Assembly (NCBI GenBank): GCA_013365365.1
Contig: JABVXU010000318.1
Span: forward strand, 1-64,000
DNA: 64,000 nt
Direction: 5' to 3'
DNA from: Cruorifilaria tuberocauda
Taxonomy: Eukaryota; Nematoda; Chromadorea; Rhabditida; Onchocercidae
Every line of letters starts with the position of its first letter. Position 1 is the stretch's first letter. Both the position numbers and the translations under genes were made by a program. Positions 27,301-40,463 of the stretch are shown here, one piece after another. The notes below the pieces were generated by a model. That model saw nothing but the letters and a program-made list of their open reading frames with translations, searched no databases and had not been told where the DNA came from.

Positions 27301-29871
27301 AACATTGTGCTTCACGTATTGTTCAACATATTGTTTGAAGCCTTGCACCTAGATTCCGAGAAAAATGTCTTTTGAAGAGAATCTGAATTTAAGCCATAGA
27401 AAAATTTAACATCATCGACAACATGTGTAGATCGTTTATGAATCGCAAAAAATTGACAGTTAGACAGATGTTGTTACTATAGCTTGAAGATATGGCATTT
27501 GTTGCTAAATGAACCGAACCAAGAAAATATTTTAAATAACATACAGGAATTTGTTTGTTGTTAAGAAAGACTTTAACACCTCTCGTTGAACCAGCAATAT
27601 CATAAGCTCTGCGATACATTAATCCCACAATATCATCATCCAGTTCCGTCATTTTAAACTTTGCCAAATCTGGTTTGAAAGTTACACGCGTGAAGTCATC
27701 TTTGCTACTACTCGTTATTTTTGGTTCTTCATCTTTTGTCATATTGTTAATCCATGTCTAAAATTTTATGAAAAATATGATAATTTAGGAGTATGATAGG
27801 ATTTAGGATATAAAATTCAATCTGAGACCAAGAATATCAATTGAACAGTGAGAAAATCTGAAAAAATATTTAAAGACCTGCTTAAAAGCTTTTCCGTACT
27901 CATTGGTAGAAGTTTCTAGAGTGAATGTTTTGCTAAATATATTACAAAGTTTTGCACCATAACCATTTCGGCCACCTATAACAATTTTTGCAATTAACTC
28001 TGTATATGATAGATTTTCATTCAACAGACTTTTGGAATTCATTAATAATTTTATTGAAAACAGAAAATTTTTCATTATTCCCTTGCTAGTAAAGGTCCTA
28101 GCACTATGAAACAAAAATTATAAATAACGGAAACATGTAACAGATAATTTCATCTTCATTTCCAATTGATATTTGAGTAGAAACTAATTGCCAAGAAAAT
28201 TAAAAAAAAACCTGTAACTTTCCGTTCGCTGTCATCATAATTTGATGAGGTAAGTAGGGTACCAAATATAAGTTCAGGGACATATAATTTTTCAATTTTA
28301 TGCAGTACAACTGGAATACCTCGGCCATTATTAAATATGCTAATTTCATTTTCTTCCCTAAAAATTGCCGGAATCATATTGCTTCACCAATACTAACCTC
28401 CTTGAAAGGATAAACTGAGTATGTTACTCACTGAACTCTTAGCCCTACTTAAGGAATTAGGATTTAAATCCTTTAATCGATATTTACTTTACATTACCGA
28501 CACACTAGAATAATAATTTAATACTACAACAATTTATAAATGTTCAACATGATACTTCGTCGCAGATGCTGATGATTTTCATCATTAAGTCGATCGCCGT
28601 TGGATGACGAGACATGAAAGAAATTAGTAATGATAATCAACTTACTTGTTAATATTGATTTTAATAAGATTCATTTTTGGATCTCGTTGTTTGTTATCAG
28701 CAGCATTCACCAATATTTCATCGAATATCTTGTACAAACCTGGCACATACGAGATCTCACGTTGAACTATTCGATCAGTTTTCGTATCATATATCCACAT
28801 TGGCTAAAATTTTTGATAACTGCATTTGCATTTATTGGAAAAATTAGTAGGTTTAAATTGGCTCAAGAAAATAATAAATTCATAGTAATGTGTTTGAATC
28901 AACTATATAGATTTACGATTTTTATAAAAACCAATCACACGGTCCATTTACTTTTCCCCACCAATTTCCAAAATCCACTCCATAATTCAACATTTCCGAA
29001 AAAAAATCTTGTGACTTTGAACTTCTTTTTTCTCTCTCGAAGACAGAAAAGATCATTTACAAATAAACAAAAACAATAAACTTGCAGTTCGATCGGTATA
29101 TTCCACGGAACCGATGTATGTATCCGGCCGTAGTAGGATATGCTCAAGCTGTGATTTTTTCTGATATATTTTTTCAATGCTTAGTCGCTTCCCTTCATTT
29201 TCTTTCTCTTCCTTCTCTAAATCCATGAAAATATCCATAGGATCTTCTGGAGCTATTTCTGCTGCTGGAAAGAAAAAAATCAGGTATTCCTTTAGCAAAA
29301 AATAAATATGCTAACAAAAATAGTATTAAAAAAAATTATAAATAATAAACAAGTCAGCAAAAAAAGAAAAAGAGTTTTAACTCTATTAACAAAATAAAAG
29401 ATATGATTTGTAATTTACATGGTTTTTCAGCTTTCTTTCTTCCAACAGGTTTTACTGCCCTCTTAGCAGGTTCCTTTTTCTTTAATTTCGGTGGTGGTGA
29501 TGAGGCAAATGAATCTTCATCCAGATCAATAGACTAAAATGGAAAGTGCTCTGTTTTTGCAAATGAAGGATCGCTTACAGCAACAGATATACAATTTGCA
29601 TAATTTATGATGAATAAACACTACAAAATCATCATCTAATAACCAATCTTAACTTATTTCATTAAGTGAAATTAACATTCAGCAACATTAGACGTACAGA
29701 AGGCGGTAATCTATAAAACATATAAGAGGCGGTAATTCTGGTCACAACGTCACGACATTAAATCTACTTTAAGACAAAAAAAAGCAAAAGTTGTACGCGA
29801 ACCGCATAATCACAATTAATTTAGACAAATTGACAGCAATAACTAACGGTGACGTCTGATGAGTCGTGCAT
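18338..29871 (-). CDS. top-2: DNA topoisomerase II
   Basis: Nuclear ATP-dependent enzyme that passes one DNA duplex through a transient break in another. The 31 exons join in phase to 1520 residues, the usual animal length. ATPase (GHKL) domain: EILVNAADN at 135-143, NNGRGIP and [10 protein letters not shown] near 208. TOPRIM: EGDSAK at 511 and DQDGSH at 593-598, the Mg-binding acidic residues. Breakage-reunion domain: [19 protein letters not shown] and ASPRY, with the DNA-linking tyrosine at about 855. The last 250 residues are charged and carry Lys/Arg clusters, the normal variable tail. The ATG at 29871 opens a 24-bp exon (MHDSSDVT), and a T-rich AG lies 5 bp before it. Exons: 29871-29848, 29533-29419, 29264-29086, 28803-28646, 28357-28212, 27975-27878, 27757-27545, 27348-27175, 26926-26819, 26678-26436, 26303-26112, 26024-25899, 25437-25327, 25250-25145, 25013-24847, 24656-24483, 24329-24231, 23758-23610, 23430-23344, 23193-23049, 22830-22631, 22156-22021, 21799-21647, 21426-21223, 21132-20995, 20675-20601, 20393-20286, 20092-19870, 19453-19341, 19090-18944, 18589-18338. 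The intron after exon 3 starts with GC. Confidence 0.97.
19661..19737 (-). pseudogene. Intronic copy of part of top-2 exon 27
   Basis: These 77 bp match 20291-20367, which is most of exon 27 of top-2, with three mismatches. The copy has the same orientation and lies in the intron between exons 28 and 29. It keeps the coding frame of the original (one codon pair changed, TVGL to TFSL) but has lost the exon's first part and its donor. Spliced in from exon 28 it would hit a stop quickly, so it is probably a dead fragment. Confidence 0.9.
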
Positions 29872-29876
29872 TTTCC
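29871..29876 (-). promoter_or_regulatory. Candidate trans-splice acceptor of top-2
   Basis: The minus strand reads TTTCACTAG|GGAAAATG, so an AG acceptor lies five bases before the proposed ATG. Nematode spliced-leader acceptors are commonly this close to the start codon. No other evidence is available from the sequence alone. Confidence 0.35.
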
Positions 29877-32249
29877 CTAGTGAAATCTATCGGTTTGCTT
29901 TAAATTGGCAGTTCTCCACAATTTTTAGTTCTCAAAATATCTGAAAGTAATTAATTAAAAAATTTAAACGTAATAATGCTCTTTCATTTTCCAATGAACA
30001 ATTCTGTCCCTAGAGAGTGAAGGCAGTAATCATCCAACACGAAATACGTGAAATATATCTTGACATAAATCAAATATACATATTCATATATTTGGAGTTA
30101 AATACTTCAAGTACTTCACAAAAATTTAAGTTTAAGCAGCTAAGTTATCCTAGCGAAATATAAGTACGCAACTGGCTAAGCATTTCCTGAACTTACTTCC
30201 TACGTGTATTTAAGTGAGTTGAAGATTTTTTGCATATTTAATTATTTATCATGCGTACTCAAGATTTAAGAGTTTTAAAAATTTACTAGAATATTCAAAT
30301 ATGTTGTAAAAAATTTGAAATATTGATCGCGCATGAATATATGGCGGGAAAATTTTGAATCAAATGGTTAAGAAATAAAATCACTCATGCCATTTCGTTT
30401 CCTTGATGAGTAGTGCACTTTCCCTAGGAATTTGCTTCGAAAGATTTTCATCCGTCCTTACAAATGCAAACAAATTTCATAATGCGTTAGCAATTACTTT
30501 TGCAACGGAAAAAAAATCAATTTTGACAGAAAAAAGCTCGCGTGACAATTTTTCAACTATCAGTTGCATGAGATTTTTTAGGTCAAATTAAATTAACAAT
30601 CAAAAAAGAATATCAATTTGTAAAAGGTTTATCCTAATGTTATACCGAAAATACCGAGAAGTACTGAATGTGCTGAAATTCCCAAATACTTTTCACACCC
30701 AAAACTAAGTATATATATGTATATAGAAGGAGAGAGAAAAAGGAAGAGAGAAATTAACCATAGTTTTTAGGCTCCTGATTTAAATTTTAGACCTGCCAAC
30801 AAAGAAGATACCGCTTCAGTCTACGATAATGATGTGGTTTTTGAAGTTTCAGCAATTTGAATAAGTTTTATTTGATAATCGAGAGCTCGATGGTAATAAT
30901 GGCCATATTTTTTATTATGAGTTAGCTCAATAAATTTTTGAGGCATTTGGTAAATTAAAAAGAAATTAATGTATAACTTCAATTTGTGCTCGCTTATTCT
31001 TCCTGATTTGTTTAAAGAGACATTTTGAGATGTCCTACTTAATTTGCCGTACATTCATGTTTATTTAAATTTTTGATTATTTTGACACAGCACTGCAAAC
31101 CTTCATAAATCATATGTACTATTCAAACTCATCGTTTTCCTGTTGCAATATATCGCTTTAAATTTCCAATAAATGATAATTTTATATGTTGAATTAAAGA
31201 GAAACATGAATTGTTAAATAACACTATAGAAATATTTCCAGAAAATATACAAAATTCACAAAAACTAATGCAAAACCCGATAAATTTCTGAGGATTTTCA
31301 AACACTTATTAACAACTTTAAATCAAATTTCGCAATGAAATAAAATTAAAAGCGAGAAACAATGTGTGTACCTTGTAACTTTTTCCTATCAAATCCCATG
31401 GATTTAAATGAAGCAGTCTAGCCAGTGAAGAAAAAAACTTTAATTTAAGCTCGAGACATGATCAAACAAACGAAAAACAACTACCCCGTGTACCTTCCGA
31501 TACTCAGGTACATCCTAGAGAACTCAAATCAAGTTTCTTCCCATTTTAAAAAATTAAACTTCCCGCCAAGCAGATGCGCATTGTAAGAATCCGAATCATT
31601 TCTACAGCTTCAAAAATCGCACAGTACAACCAAACAGGAGTTCTCACAAAAAATAGTCCCAGAAATATTTGCAAAATATTCAAACATTTAAAAAAAATTA
31701 TATAGAAACAATTAATATCAAATCTTATACTAGCAAAATTTTTTAACAAATTAACAACCTGTAATAAATTTCTGAAAATTTATGACCTGTCTTAAAAGGA
31801 AGAATAAAAAAAAATGGCACGACTAGAATGTAAAAAAACTGGATTTTACTTGTAATCGGATATTTCCACATACATTTTCTCACTTTTGTTCTTAATTTTC
31901 GATTCTTATAGTGAGATATTCTCTCTAAATTACTTATGAATTCTTTAATAACTTTGGATATATATTCCGTTAGCATATTTTTGTCATTGAAATTCGTTTT
32001 CAACTATTTGTTCTATCTATTTACAATCTTTTCTTTTTTTTCTTGCAAGAAACACTTCCAGGACTAATGCTCTAACATTATCCATCACTCTGAGAAGTAT
32101 GAGCATTCAATAGTAAATTATACCATTAACCGATATTTATACATTACCTGATGCCACCACGTTATCATTATTAATAAAAACTGCACAAAATGTAAGGAAA
32201 ATACCAAAAAAAATCCAAAAAACAAATAAAAAGTAAATTGATTAGATTA
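29872..32249. other. Spacer between site-1 protease and top-2
   Basis: 2.4 kb, AT-rich. It holds the presumed promoter of top-2 and the 3'UTR of the protease gene. A diverged copy of the top-2 start-codon region occurs at 30396-30420. A short direct repeat (AGGCGGTAAT twice) lies near 29700-29740. No exon was identified; the minus-strand open frame at 30821-31054 has no recognisable features. Confidence 0.5.
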
Positions 32250-35200
32250 TCACAATACCCGCAATCGTCTTAATATAAATCTAAGAATTCGAAAACGTAC
32301 AACTACCCGACGTGCCATAATACGACAATACATGATAATTATAAAAAGGAAAATGAAGCCCCAAAGCAAAAATCCATCACTAAAATTAAATCGATCGTTA
32401 AAACTTGACGGATATGCTTGTTCAACATTATTTTCTCCATTCCCATCAAAAAATTGGACGATTTCATGAAGCTGAAAAATTAGAACAGGAAATTTGAATT
32501 TTTAAAAATGATTTCCTACATAACAAATGTTAACTTAATGTACAAATTATACCTGTGCAGAAGTTAGTTCATTCGAAAGTTGATTCTCATTCGGCACATC
32601 TGAATGATCATCCCTAAGACGATTGCCACTCAGATTTCTAAAATATTTTATGCAATATGTAGATTATTTTTGCATTTCCATGAATTTATTTCTCATTTCG
32701 ATTCTACTGATAATAACTCGGTTACGCTGAAAAATTTTTACCTGGTTCATTTGACTGGAGTTGTTTTAAAAATTTAATCGAAGTTTTCACTCCATAATAT
32801 TTAAATCAAATACCAGTTTGAAATTTTTGCCGAATTAATTTAAATTTTCAATAATGTGTCCGTTAGAAAGTCATGTTTCAACGCAATAGAAAAGCGAGCT
32901 AGATTATCACAAGAATTATCCAGATAAAATTAGAACTTTATTAGCTTTAGCCAAGATTCCGAAGCATTTTGAAAAAATATTCGTTTAATTTGAGGTTTCA
33001 GTGAGATTATGGTATATTTATGAACTTACGACGGAAGGGTGGCGTTGGAGATAGGCCGTGAAATAGTAGTCCACAAAGTCCGACATTTCGGATCTTCTCG
33101 ATATACTGGTTCAGCATTCGCTGGGATCTCCAGTACAACCTAGAATGTATTCTAAGAAATTTTAAAACCGATTTTTATTGATTTATGCCAAAAAACTTTT
33201 TATTTCTCGTCTCACCTCATTATTCACTTTTCATAAACTATTTTCCCAGCGAAATAAGTAGTTAAATTCCGAGAAATTTTAATGATATCATAAAGATTAT
33301 TTCTCAAGAAAAGAAAGTTTTAGCGTTGATCACTGATATAAGAAATTTTTGCGTTACTTTCGAATATTTGGCGAAATTTGACGTAGTCAGTCTTTTTGGG
33401 GGCGGCAAATTCTGCGAATGCTTCCAAGATAATGCAGTACTAGCCTGCAAATAAAGAAAAATAGCGTATTAATATTTTCAAAAACCATTTTGCAAGCTTT
33501 CGTTTGCAGAACAAATAACAAAGACAGACCACATATTCAATATCAATAATATCAATAATAGATTAATTGAATGTCTTATCTGTTAGAAAGTTGAGACGAA
33601 AATTTCTTCAAATGAAATCTAGATGTTGCCCTCATTTATGTTCAGATTCATATTTAAGTCACTGATGATGTCATTAAGAAAGAATAGAGATAAAAGAAAC
33701 AACCATATAAAAAGATAATAATCATATTGCAAAAGGCCTTAATTCATTGTGTTTAGTGATAGTATCGTATTATATATTTTACTAGCCAGTTAGAATTCTC
33801 CTGTGTTCTAGAATGTACATCACAGTTGATGGAATCTTTTATTTAGTCATTATCTACCATAGTGCTGATGATGAAATGATAATACATAAGTCAAAAATAT
33901 TTAAAAAATACTAACTGGTACAAGTGCTTGACGCAAACTTTCGATCAAATCACCTTCCAGTGCACTTTCAAGAAGTGCTTCCAATAAAAAGATACAGCTC
34001 TTTGTGTCCGATGTTGTGCTAACTTCAAGACATGAACTGTCACCGAAAATTGCCACAAAGCCGGACCTAAATGTAGCTTGTATTTTGTGAAAAATACAAA
34101 AAAATTTGAACTCAGGAACAAACTTTCGTTTGCTGGAAAGAAAAAAACAAAGAATAAAAAAAGCATGGCTATATCTTCAACATACGTTAAAAGAATACGT
34201 ACAACCAACTGAGGAATTCCTTTATCAGATTTTTAAATAATATATAAAATAATTGCGCCTGACTTTACTTCCTTACCTATCCAACAGATTTCACTTAAAT
34301 TGTTGATGCGTTAGGACCTTTGAAACTGATTGACGCATAATACTGTAGTGGGCACAGTACCTCTTTTAAGAAAGTCTATTTAAATGAATATGTTCCGAAA
34401 CTTACTTTTTTGATGAGGTGTCATTTTTGCAGTACAGGAAAATGGCTTCCTCATACAATTGATCGACTTTTTTATCTGCTATTAGTTCTTCACCCTAGAA
34501 AAATATTATCTTTCTATGTTAAAACGAACTATTTCACAATTACTCTATTTAACATAAACTGCTTCAAAATCCTTGTCCCTGTGTATTTATACTATAAATG
34601 TTTATCGTCCAGTAACACAAAATGCGAAAAAAATTGCATGAACAAATAAAATTCAAACAAGTAAAAAAGCTTTCATTAGAAAAGTGACTCACCAAATCAA
34701 TTAAATCGGATAATGCGATAAGGGCACGTGATGGAGCATTAGATATTGATGTTCCTGATAAGTATTTCACTGGTGTTTGTCCTATAGTTGCGATACCATC
34801 CAGGACCTGTAAATCAATTTGATTTTATCTTTCTCAAAAGGAATAAAAAACAAAATTTCAACGTCTGAAAAAATGAAAAAAATCCGCTATGGTCGCTGAC
34901 TTTTGTGATTATAAGCATTTATTCCAGAGATAAAGCATAATAACTAACGAAGAAATGCACTAAAACTATTTCTAATTTCGCGCCAAAAATCACTTTCGCA
35001 GTTCAGGGGAACTCTATATGTAGAGATAAAATCTTGAGCACTTACATGTGCACTTAGAGAAATATTCCATTTCTCAAGAAGATCGTTTAAAGCTGGTAAA
35101 TTTGCCCCTCCAGTTTCTGGCTCCCACCACTCCCTAAAAGATTAATTGGATTAGTGTAAAAAAAGTGAGGTATATGAAAAAATTTAAATATTTTTGAATG

Positions 35201-38200
35201 ACATCGATTTGCAACTCACTTCTTTTCTCAAAAATCTTAACCTTTTGCACATATTTTCCAAAGCGACCAAAAGAAAATAGCAATGCAAAATACTTTTCGG
35301 AATTTCTGTCTCTTAAGTTCGAATCATATAGACTAATTCCCGGACAGTAAAATACATATACTTTTATGGAATGGAATTCATGTACTAATCCAATCCTAAA
35401 TTATACCGCAATAAGGTTTTATGATTTGCTAAAAACTGAAAAGACGTAAGTCTATTTTAGTTCACATTAATGAGTGACGCTAAGGTTTAGCCCATATAAT
35501 GAAGGCAAGTTTCGCGAAATACATTTCTTTAATTCAAATTCGATATATATATAAAAAACTGGCATACTTTGTATTTTCATCCATAAACCGAATTTTCTCA
35601 ATTACCGATGCATTGTACCAATCCGCGAAAATGATCAAATTCAAGTTAGCATTATTCACTTCGTCATAAAGTTTTTGTCGTTCACTAGGAAAGAATTCAT
35701 CCTCTGGATCAATAATTAAAAAAACTGAATACTGGCTCAGATCCACACATGTGAGAGGTTCACCTAATACCTGACAGAAATGACATATATGAAACCTTCA
35801 ACTTGCTTTAAAAAAAATCTTGAGGCCAGTCGCTACAGAAATTAGTTTAATTCATATACTTCAATGGTTAGCTCTTGATATTAATACAATGAGGTTAGTT
35901 TTTTAAACAATAAAAATCAATTCAATTTTGAACATTGAAAATTAGTTCGATGTGAGCCAATAGAAATATGCCCTATTCACTAAGCTATATAAACCTTATT
36001 CATATTAAATGTGAAAATTTAAAGCAAGAACTTATTGGAAAAGCTTCTTAAGCTTAAATAAATACCTTTTATTATTAAATAAATACATTGCTGCTAAAAT
36101 TGGACTATTCAAAGTTTAATGACTAAATTAAAATTTTAGACTTTTAAGCTTACCTCAATGTAATAACCACTACTTCGAAGATGTTGATAAAGAGGTTTGA
36201 AGTTAGTATGTGGGTGATCAGCATTCCAGTCTAATATATTAGTCTTGTCACGCAAATCATCCCGTGGAATATATCCTGGTGGATAACGAATGTTTCGATA
36301 TTGATCCCATAATAATCGCTGGCTAAAATGCTCCACTTTTCGGTTTTTTAGTAACTTCACTTCATACTGGATCATCCTTCTCTTGGCTTTCTTAAATTAC
36401 AAAAATTACGTTTTAACATAAAGTCGTAAAAACTAACCTTCTTGGAGGAGTTGGAATAATACGAACCCGAACCGGCAACACTGCAGTTGAATGCCTTTGT
36501 CTACCTCGTCCATCGGACTGAAAAGAAACTTAATTACGATTTTCCATTAAAAAAAGATTCATTCGCAGCATTTAATTACGTTTAATATTTGGTCGATTAT
36601 GCTGCTAATTTTGAATTTTGAATTCTCGACTCATGTTAATTAATAATCCTGAATAATAGAATAAAGTAAACAAAATTACCGTTACTGTGACACTTATTCG
36701 TCCGCTTGCAGTTCCATCATAATTATACCCGTTTGGCATAACACTTACTATAACTGCCATATAACCTGACCATGGCCATAAGAGATCGGAATATAATATT
36801 GAAACATTAAGCAAATCACCGTTTTCTTCCAGAAATGGCTCCCATATCGGCTGAATGACGTTTTTTTCCAAGTTTAAAAAACAACATTGAAATTGATTAG
36901 AAATAAAATATGAAATTTAAACTATATACTTACTTCTCCCACTATTCGACCAGATACACCCATTCCATTAATGATCGTAATCTGAAATTTCGCACTATAT
37001 TCCAATTATGTAAGTCTCAAGATAATTTAAGGTTAACAATGAATTTTCTCAAAAATCCCGAAGTTCTATGCTTCGAATTATCTCAAATACACATCAGATT
37101 ATTGTAAATAATTATATGAAATTTATGCATCATATGACATTTTCTCCCGCTGTATAAAATAACTTACATTAATGAGAGTTGGAATACCAGAAGTGTAAAG
37201 TGGTTGGCTACAATATGGCCACATATAGGGACATTCATTGAAATCGATATATGGTGGAATGAAACTAAAATTATGCAATTATGTTCGGATTTATTTTTTC
37301 ATTAATAAAACAAAAAGTCTTGTTCTGATATGATATCCACCTATTTGGCAAAATCTGAATTTAAATGGTTCTTAAATTTAAAACGAAAATGAAATAATTA
37401 AAATCTAGCAAACCAGATTTGTAGTCCCTAACGATTCAGTAATCTTCTGAAAAAAATTTTTCTCATACAGTAAAAGAGAAAAAGTCTCTAAGCTGTTATG
37501 ATGTACAACTCAGCTAACAAATCTGCATGAACTATTTATTAAATTCAGGATGATACTGATGAAAGCAGAATTATTGAAATCTAACACAGTGCACCTATTC
37601 TCTACACTTGCTATTTTCTTGAAATATTGTGAATCTTCACACGTCGGTTTATTATCTAATCAAAATAGTGTAGATTTAGTTATACATGAATTCAAAACAA
37701 ATGTAATAAGTTAATACGTGATTCGTGGAGAATATCGTCGCATGAACTGGAATGATGCAAGAATGTTCATCTTACCAGCACCTTGTTCAAACATTGTTGC
37801 TACATTGGGAAGCCTAGTTGCACCCTCCACTAATGCCTGTTTTACAACTGCTGGATTCCACAAACGTTTATCTTCAATACCGCTGAAAACGCAGTGTAAA
37901 AAAGAAAAAGTAGGAACTGCCAATTTCAAAATCTTGACAGAACAACTTTTACATTCCATTCAGCTTGAAATGACTTGGTTTTGAGACATTTATTTTATAT
38001 AATAGTTTTGATTTCTTGAATTTGAACTTTCGAAACCTTTTTAAACAAGAAATTTGAGAAATATATACGTATAAAAATTCCACACTTTTGAAAATCTTTT
38101 TCAAAATATGTAAAGAACTAAGTGCTTACAAATAACATTCTACCTTAGCATTACAGCGACCGCTCCAGCAACAACAGGTGACGCAACGGAAGTACCAGAA

Positions 38201-40463
38201 AGTGCACGACAATTACCGTCTAAGGAAGAACCATAGACGTAAGCACCGTAGGAAACAATATCTGGCTTAACTCGCCCATAACCACCTGTATCAAATACAA
38301 CATAGATATTAAACTATACTTACAAATGATAATTTCAGATATGCCAAATACATTTGATAATGTTGAACTCTATCACGTATTTTAAACATTCAGTGAATGA
38401 TTATCAAAGCTTCAAAAAGACCTTTCATGAAAAATCGCCCCACCCGGTAATTCCCAAGTGGTCATTCCACGTGAGGAAAAACGTGCAATTTTAGAATCAA
38501 TATTTATACCACCAACACCAATAACGTCCATTTGATCTGCTGGATTGTTCAAAGTCCTGAAAAATAAAAAGATTCATGAGGGAGAAAATATAAAGAAATT
38601 AATAAAAAAGTTTTCATGTTTTGCCTTCATCAAAAAAATCAGAAAACCTGACCCAAATTTTGGTCCATCATTTCCAATTGCTGAAATAAGGATAATTCCA
38701 TTCGCAGTTAGTTCCCATACTTTATCCATAAATGGTCGATCAGTGAAATCCGGACCACCAATACTGAAAGCAACCAAATTACTGTTTGCTTCATTTTATT
38801 ACTTCAAATATATTTAAAATTTCAGATTTTTCATCAAAGGATTTTGTTAATCCATTTAATAGTACAATTAAATTAAATTACCTCAGATTCAGGACATTTA
38901 TACCTCGCAGTATGGCATGGTTGAAAGCATCAAGAAACCAAGAGGTAAACGAAACCTGAAACTAAATACTGAGTACTCAATTCTGCAATCGGTCCCAATT
39001 CATTCCATAAAAATTCTTTTTTGTTGATAAATTTCAGTATTACTGTTTCAACTAATTCCTGGCAAACTTAAAAATTGAAATAATTAAAAAGCATTTTAAC
39101 AAACATATTCAACAACACAGTTTAATTTACTGATTCGAAGGAATCCTAAAACTAACTTGTTTTTTCGTAAAGACTTTATAAGCATAAATGCTAGCAGCAG
39201 GAGCAAATCCACTACATCTACGATCTGAACTAGCTATTAAACCAGCAACAAAAGTGCCATGACCAAGGCCTGAAATATAATAAATTATTTAATTCACTTC
39301 ATTGCAAAATTCACAAAAATCAGATAACATAAAATTTAATAAAGTTTGATAACCGTCATCAGCAGTTTTTTCGTTTGTCCAATCAGTGCGCTCGACAATC
39401 TGCTGGAAATGGGGATGATATTTGTCAAGGCCCGTGTCGAAAATTGCAACTTTCACACCTTGCCCTATAAAACGGTCTGTCATCAAGAATTAGAAACATG
39501 AATAGCTCTAATTTCTCTAATTGCATGAAACTTCTAATTTGTGATGTTATCATACACCATAGAAATCATGAATTTAAAGCCTAAATACAATATCGCTTTT
39601 TTTCCTTTTCATTCTAATTACTAAAATGGGTTGAATTACTATTTCCTTCGAAACATGATCACTAAATGAATCATTTAACGCAAACGATATATTAATACAC
39701 GCAAAGTTCAAGTATCTTAGGCATACACACAACTTCAAGACTCATTTCAGATACTCTTTGTATGTTTACGCTTAAACTTTTACTAGCAAATCATACGGAA
39801 TACCAAAATTTTTTTCATTTAAAAAATATGAAAGTTCAAAAAGACTAAAAGCACCTTTATATCCCATATCCCAAAGCTTATCAACATCAAGTAATTTTGT
39901 AATTTGACGAATTTCACCATCACCAGAATGACGCCTTCCACTCACTGATAGTTTTTTAGGCAATGCTGCTGTGAAACGATTATTACTTGTAACATGTTTT
40001 GTACGAATGGATCGTTGTAATGATTCTACAAAGATGGTTGAATTGCATGCCGATACCTGAATAATACACCACTCTCAAGTTAGCGAAAATAAAAACGAAT
40101 TATTCTTCCCAAATCATTCAGTAAATATTATTAACGGCATTCATAAAATTCATTCAAAGCCCAACACTCAAAAATTAGAAAATTTTTAGTTTTCAAAACT
40201 TAATTTAAAATCGTTTATTGCCAAAAATCAACTACCCATAAATTAAATTTAATAATAATTATAAATATTACCTCAACGACATCAAAATCGCTCAATAAAA
40301 CAGGTCTCGGTTCAATATTCACTGTAATTTTTGCTGCTTCCTTAATTATGTTATAACGAATATTTGCTGTATAATATCCATCATATGTTACGATATATGC
40401 TGCAATTTTAAATCGTAAATCAATATTTAAAAAATATATATTAAAAAAATTGACAGAATCCAT
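32250..40463 (-). CDS. Site-1 protease (membrane-bound subtilisin-like, MBTPS1/SKI-1)
   Basis: Golgi serine protease that cleaves SREBP, ATF6 and other membrane or luminal substrates. Counting from the ATG at 40463: prodomain with [11 protein letters not shown], then a catalytic triad of Asp141 (IFDTGLD), His172 (LGHGTF) and Ser337 (SGTSVASP), with Asn262 in SAIGNDG. The D-H and H-S spacings (31 and 165) equal those I recall for human S1P. Later blocks [20 protein letters not shown] and FADWYNAS are family-specific. One membrane helix (about 939-954, [15 protein letters not shown]) precedes a strongly basic 24-residue tail. Exons: 40463/40399-40272, 40056-39855, 39464-39354, 39269-39157, 38955-38882, 38763-38653, 38556-38444, 38285-38144, 37882-37718, 37264-37168, 36981-36934, 36850-36680, 36517-36438, 36322-36154, 35770-35568, 35133-35046, 34806-34693, 34494-34406, 34066-33916, 33444-33358, 33139-33030, 32637-32553, 32471-32250. 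The ATG at 40463 gives 978 aa but no signal peptide, so the true first exon or exons are probably upstream (see 41459-41540). The exon starting at 40399 has a good acceptor. Confidence 0.93.

Noticed and set aside
28630..29079. 149-codon plus-strand open frame
   Set aside because: It lies opposite top-2 exon 4 and its introns; the minus strand carries conserved topoisomerase sequence, so this is a shadow frame.
30821..31054. Minus-strand open frame upstream of top-2 as a 5' exon
   Set aside because: It cannot be joined in phase with acceptable donors, and the short ATG exon at 29871 already gives a complete protein.
40215..40463. Residues [11 protein letters not shown] before the site-1 protease exon as the true N-terminus
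   Set aside because: It contains no signal peptide and runs through a good TTGCAG acceptor; it is kept only as a provisional start.
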